In this document: positions 6,243 to 6,640 of the stretch, piece by piece | How the letters are laid out: each line of letters opens with the position of its first letter | Position numbering within the stretch: the first letter of the stretch is position 1 | NCBI GenBank assembly: GCA_944385595.1 | Contig: CALWXY010000054.1 | Location: 1-6,640 of the forward strand | Origin: an uncultured Oscillospiraceae bacterium | GTDB taxonomy: Bacteria; Bacillota; Clostridia; Oscillospirales; Oscillospiraceae | Direction: 5' to 3' | DNA: 6,640 nucleotides | Translations under genes and position numbers: made by a program | The notes under the pieces: generated by a model | What the model saw: the letters and a program-made list of their open reading frames with translations, nothing else | Database searches by the model: none | Told to the model about the DNA's origin: nothing

Positions 6243-6285
6243 GTTCTCACTCCTGTGTTTTTGTATCACCTTACATAACTTGGAT

Positions 6286-6314
6286 ATGATACCACTTTCG
6301 CGGCGAAATAACAA
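6286..6314 (-). promoter_or_regulatory. Promoter of the hydrogenase-antiporter unit
   Basis: Read leftward, -35 TTGTTA (6314-6309) and -10 TATCAT (6291-6286) are exactly 17 bp apart, with 4/6 and 5/6 matches to the sigma-A consensus. The predicted start is near 6279, giving a 37-nt leader. No promoter is evident between the hydrogenase and the antiporter, so both probably depend on this one. Confidence 0.7.
6296..6308. promoter_or_regulatory. 13-bp perfect palindrome in the -35/-10 spacer, candidate operator
   Basis: TTTCGC-G-GCGAAA is a perfect dyad of 6-bp arms around one base. It starts directly after the -35 box and ends 4 bp before the -10, so a bound protein would block RNA polymerase. 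It does not match the Rex, Fur, NrdR, CcpA or LexA sites that I know. The binding protein is unknown. Confidence 0.45.
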
Positions 6315-6325
6315 GGGAAAATCGC

Positions 6326-6357
6326 CAAAAATTTATAAAATTTTTATTAGAATTATA
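6326..6357. promoter_or_regulatory. AT-only tract upstream of the hydrogenase promoter, possible UP element
   Basis: Apart from CC at its left edge and one G at 6350, this stretch is A/T only. It includes a near-palindrome of A5T3 and A4T5 runs at 6327-6345. It lies about 12 bp beyond the -35 box, partly in the position where the RNA polymerase alpha subunit binds UP elements. It may raise promoter strength or simply be an AT-rich spacer. Confidence 0.3.
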
Positions 6358-6370
6358 CAGATAAAATGCC

Positions 6371-6403
6371 AAAGAAAAGCGGCGCGGGGTGGGCGCGCCG
6401 CTT
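6371..6403 (-). terminator. Rho-independent terminator of the gene at the right edge
   Basis: A perfect 10-bp GC-rich stem (AAGCGGCGCG, 6377-6386, with 6394-6403) has a 7-nt loop. Read leftward it is followed by TTTTCTTT (6378-6371). It begins 7 bp after the stop codon of the partial minus-strand gene and insulates the hydrogenase promoter from it. Confidence 0.88.
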
Positions 6404-6410
6404 GGGGTCG

Positions 6411-6640
6411 TTATTCCGCTTCGATTGTGAAATCCTGGCCGCCGCTGAGGCGCATGAGCGCGCCGCGGAGGGCGGAGCGGAGGGCGTCGCCGTCGAGGGC
6501 GGAGAGCTTCGTCGAGCCGTCGAGGACGGCGTCGGGCGAGATTCGCACTCTGCCGCAGCCGGAGTATGGGGCGAGGCAGACGATGCCGGCGTCGTGGCCG
6601 AGGCGGAAGCGGCGGACGCCGTCGCGCAGACCGAGGGTCT
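6411..6640 (-). CDS. C-terminal part of an unrecognised protein (runs off the right edge)
   Basis: The last 75 residues are visible, ending in TAA at 6413-6411. The start lies beyond the window. I do not recognise the family. The sequence begins TLGLRDGVRRFRLGHDAGIV and has a CLAPYSGCGRVRISP stretch. Then comes a helical-looking segment, LSALDGDALRSALRGALMRL, and the end is GGQDFTIEAE. There are two cysteines and no evident membrane segment or catalytic motif. Support for coding comes from an open frame with strong G/C third-position bias like the neighbours, and from a terminator placed 7 bp after the stop on the same strand. It is transcribed towards the hydrogenase promoter but ends before it, so it is a separate unit. 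Confidence 0.75.
   Translation of the reverse strand, partial: TLGLRDGVRRFRLGHDAGIVCLAPYSGCGRVRISPDAVLDGSTKLSALDGDALRSALRGALMRLSGGQDFTIEAE

Noticed and set aside
5238..6278. 346-codon open frame on the + strand across the hydrogenase
   Set aside because: It has the same antisense artefact composition (V, G, A, D repeats), while the minus strand carries complete H-cluster motifs.
6243..6314. Upstream ATG start for the hydrogenase adding 24 residues
   Set aside because: The extension covers the predicted promoter -10 and part of the spacer, lacks a ribosome site and is unrelated to the family start. ATG 6242 has AGGAG at 7 nt.

Overview
The window reads as a stretch of chromosome from a spore-forming, probably anaerobic Clostridia-type Firmicute with a GC-rich genome. 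The evidence is a clear spoIIID (found only in endospore formers), a monomeric [FeFe] hydrogenase, Shine-Dalgarno-led starts, TTG starts and Rho-independent terminators with U-tracts. Coding regions are strongly biased to G/C at third codon positions. This creates long spurious antisense ORFs opposite asnA, the antiporter and the hydrogenase. Intergenic regions are AT-rich. No mobile element, CRISPR array, tRNA or rRNA is visible.

Layout, left half (+ strand). Positions 1-128 hold an AT-rich promoter and leader for cstA (129-1580), a short-form CstA peptide/pyruvate-type transporter closed by a strong terminator (1601-1630). spoIIID follows (1698-1946, TTG start), the mother-cell sporulation regulator. 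A GC-rich hairpin and a promoter with an adjacent dyad then lead into a small gene missing from simple ORF lists (2098-2259, 53 aa, DUF3006-like). asnA (2291-3304), ammonia-dependent asparagine synthetase, lies 31 bp downstream and probably shares its transcript. A perfect 16-bp hairpin with A and T runs on both sides (3321-3355) serves as a bidirectional terminator between convergent genes.

Layout, right half (- strand). A hydrogenase-antiporter pair is read leftward from a recognisable promoter at 6286-6314. The first gene (4722-6242) is a ferredoxin-domain [FeFe] hydrogenase of the group B type with complete H-cluster motifs. 36 bp further on is a CPA2-type cation:proton antiporter (3363-4685) without a regulatory RCK domain. 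Past the promoter lie a terminator (6371-6403) and the C-terminal 75 residues of an unrecognised protein that runs off the window (6411-6640).

How the genes relate: cstA, spoIIID and asnA are ordinary nutrient, sporulation and amino-acid genes with no evident shared pathway. The part most worth attention is the hydrogenase-antiporter pair. It suggests a link between H2 metabolism and ion or pH homeostasis. Its promoter carries a perfect 13-bp palindrome exactly in the -35/-10 spacer, as expected for an operator. I see no convincing wholly new system here; the novelty is in regulation and in the poorly characterised hydrogenase class.
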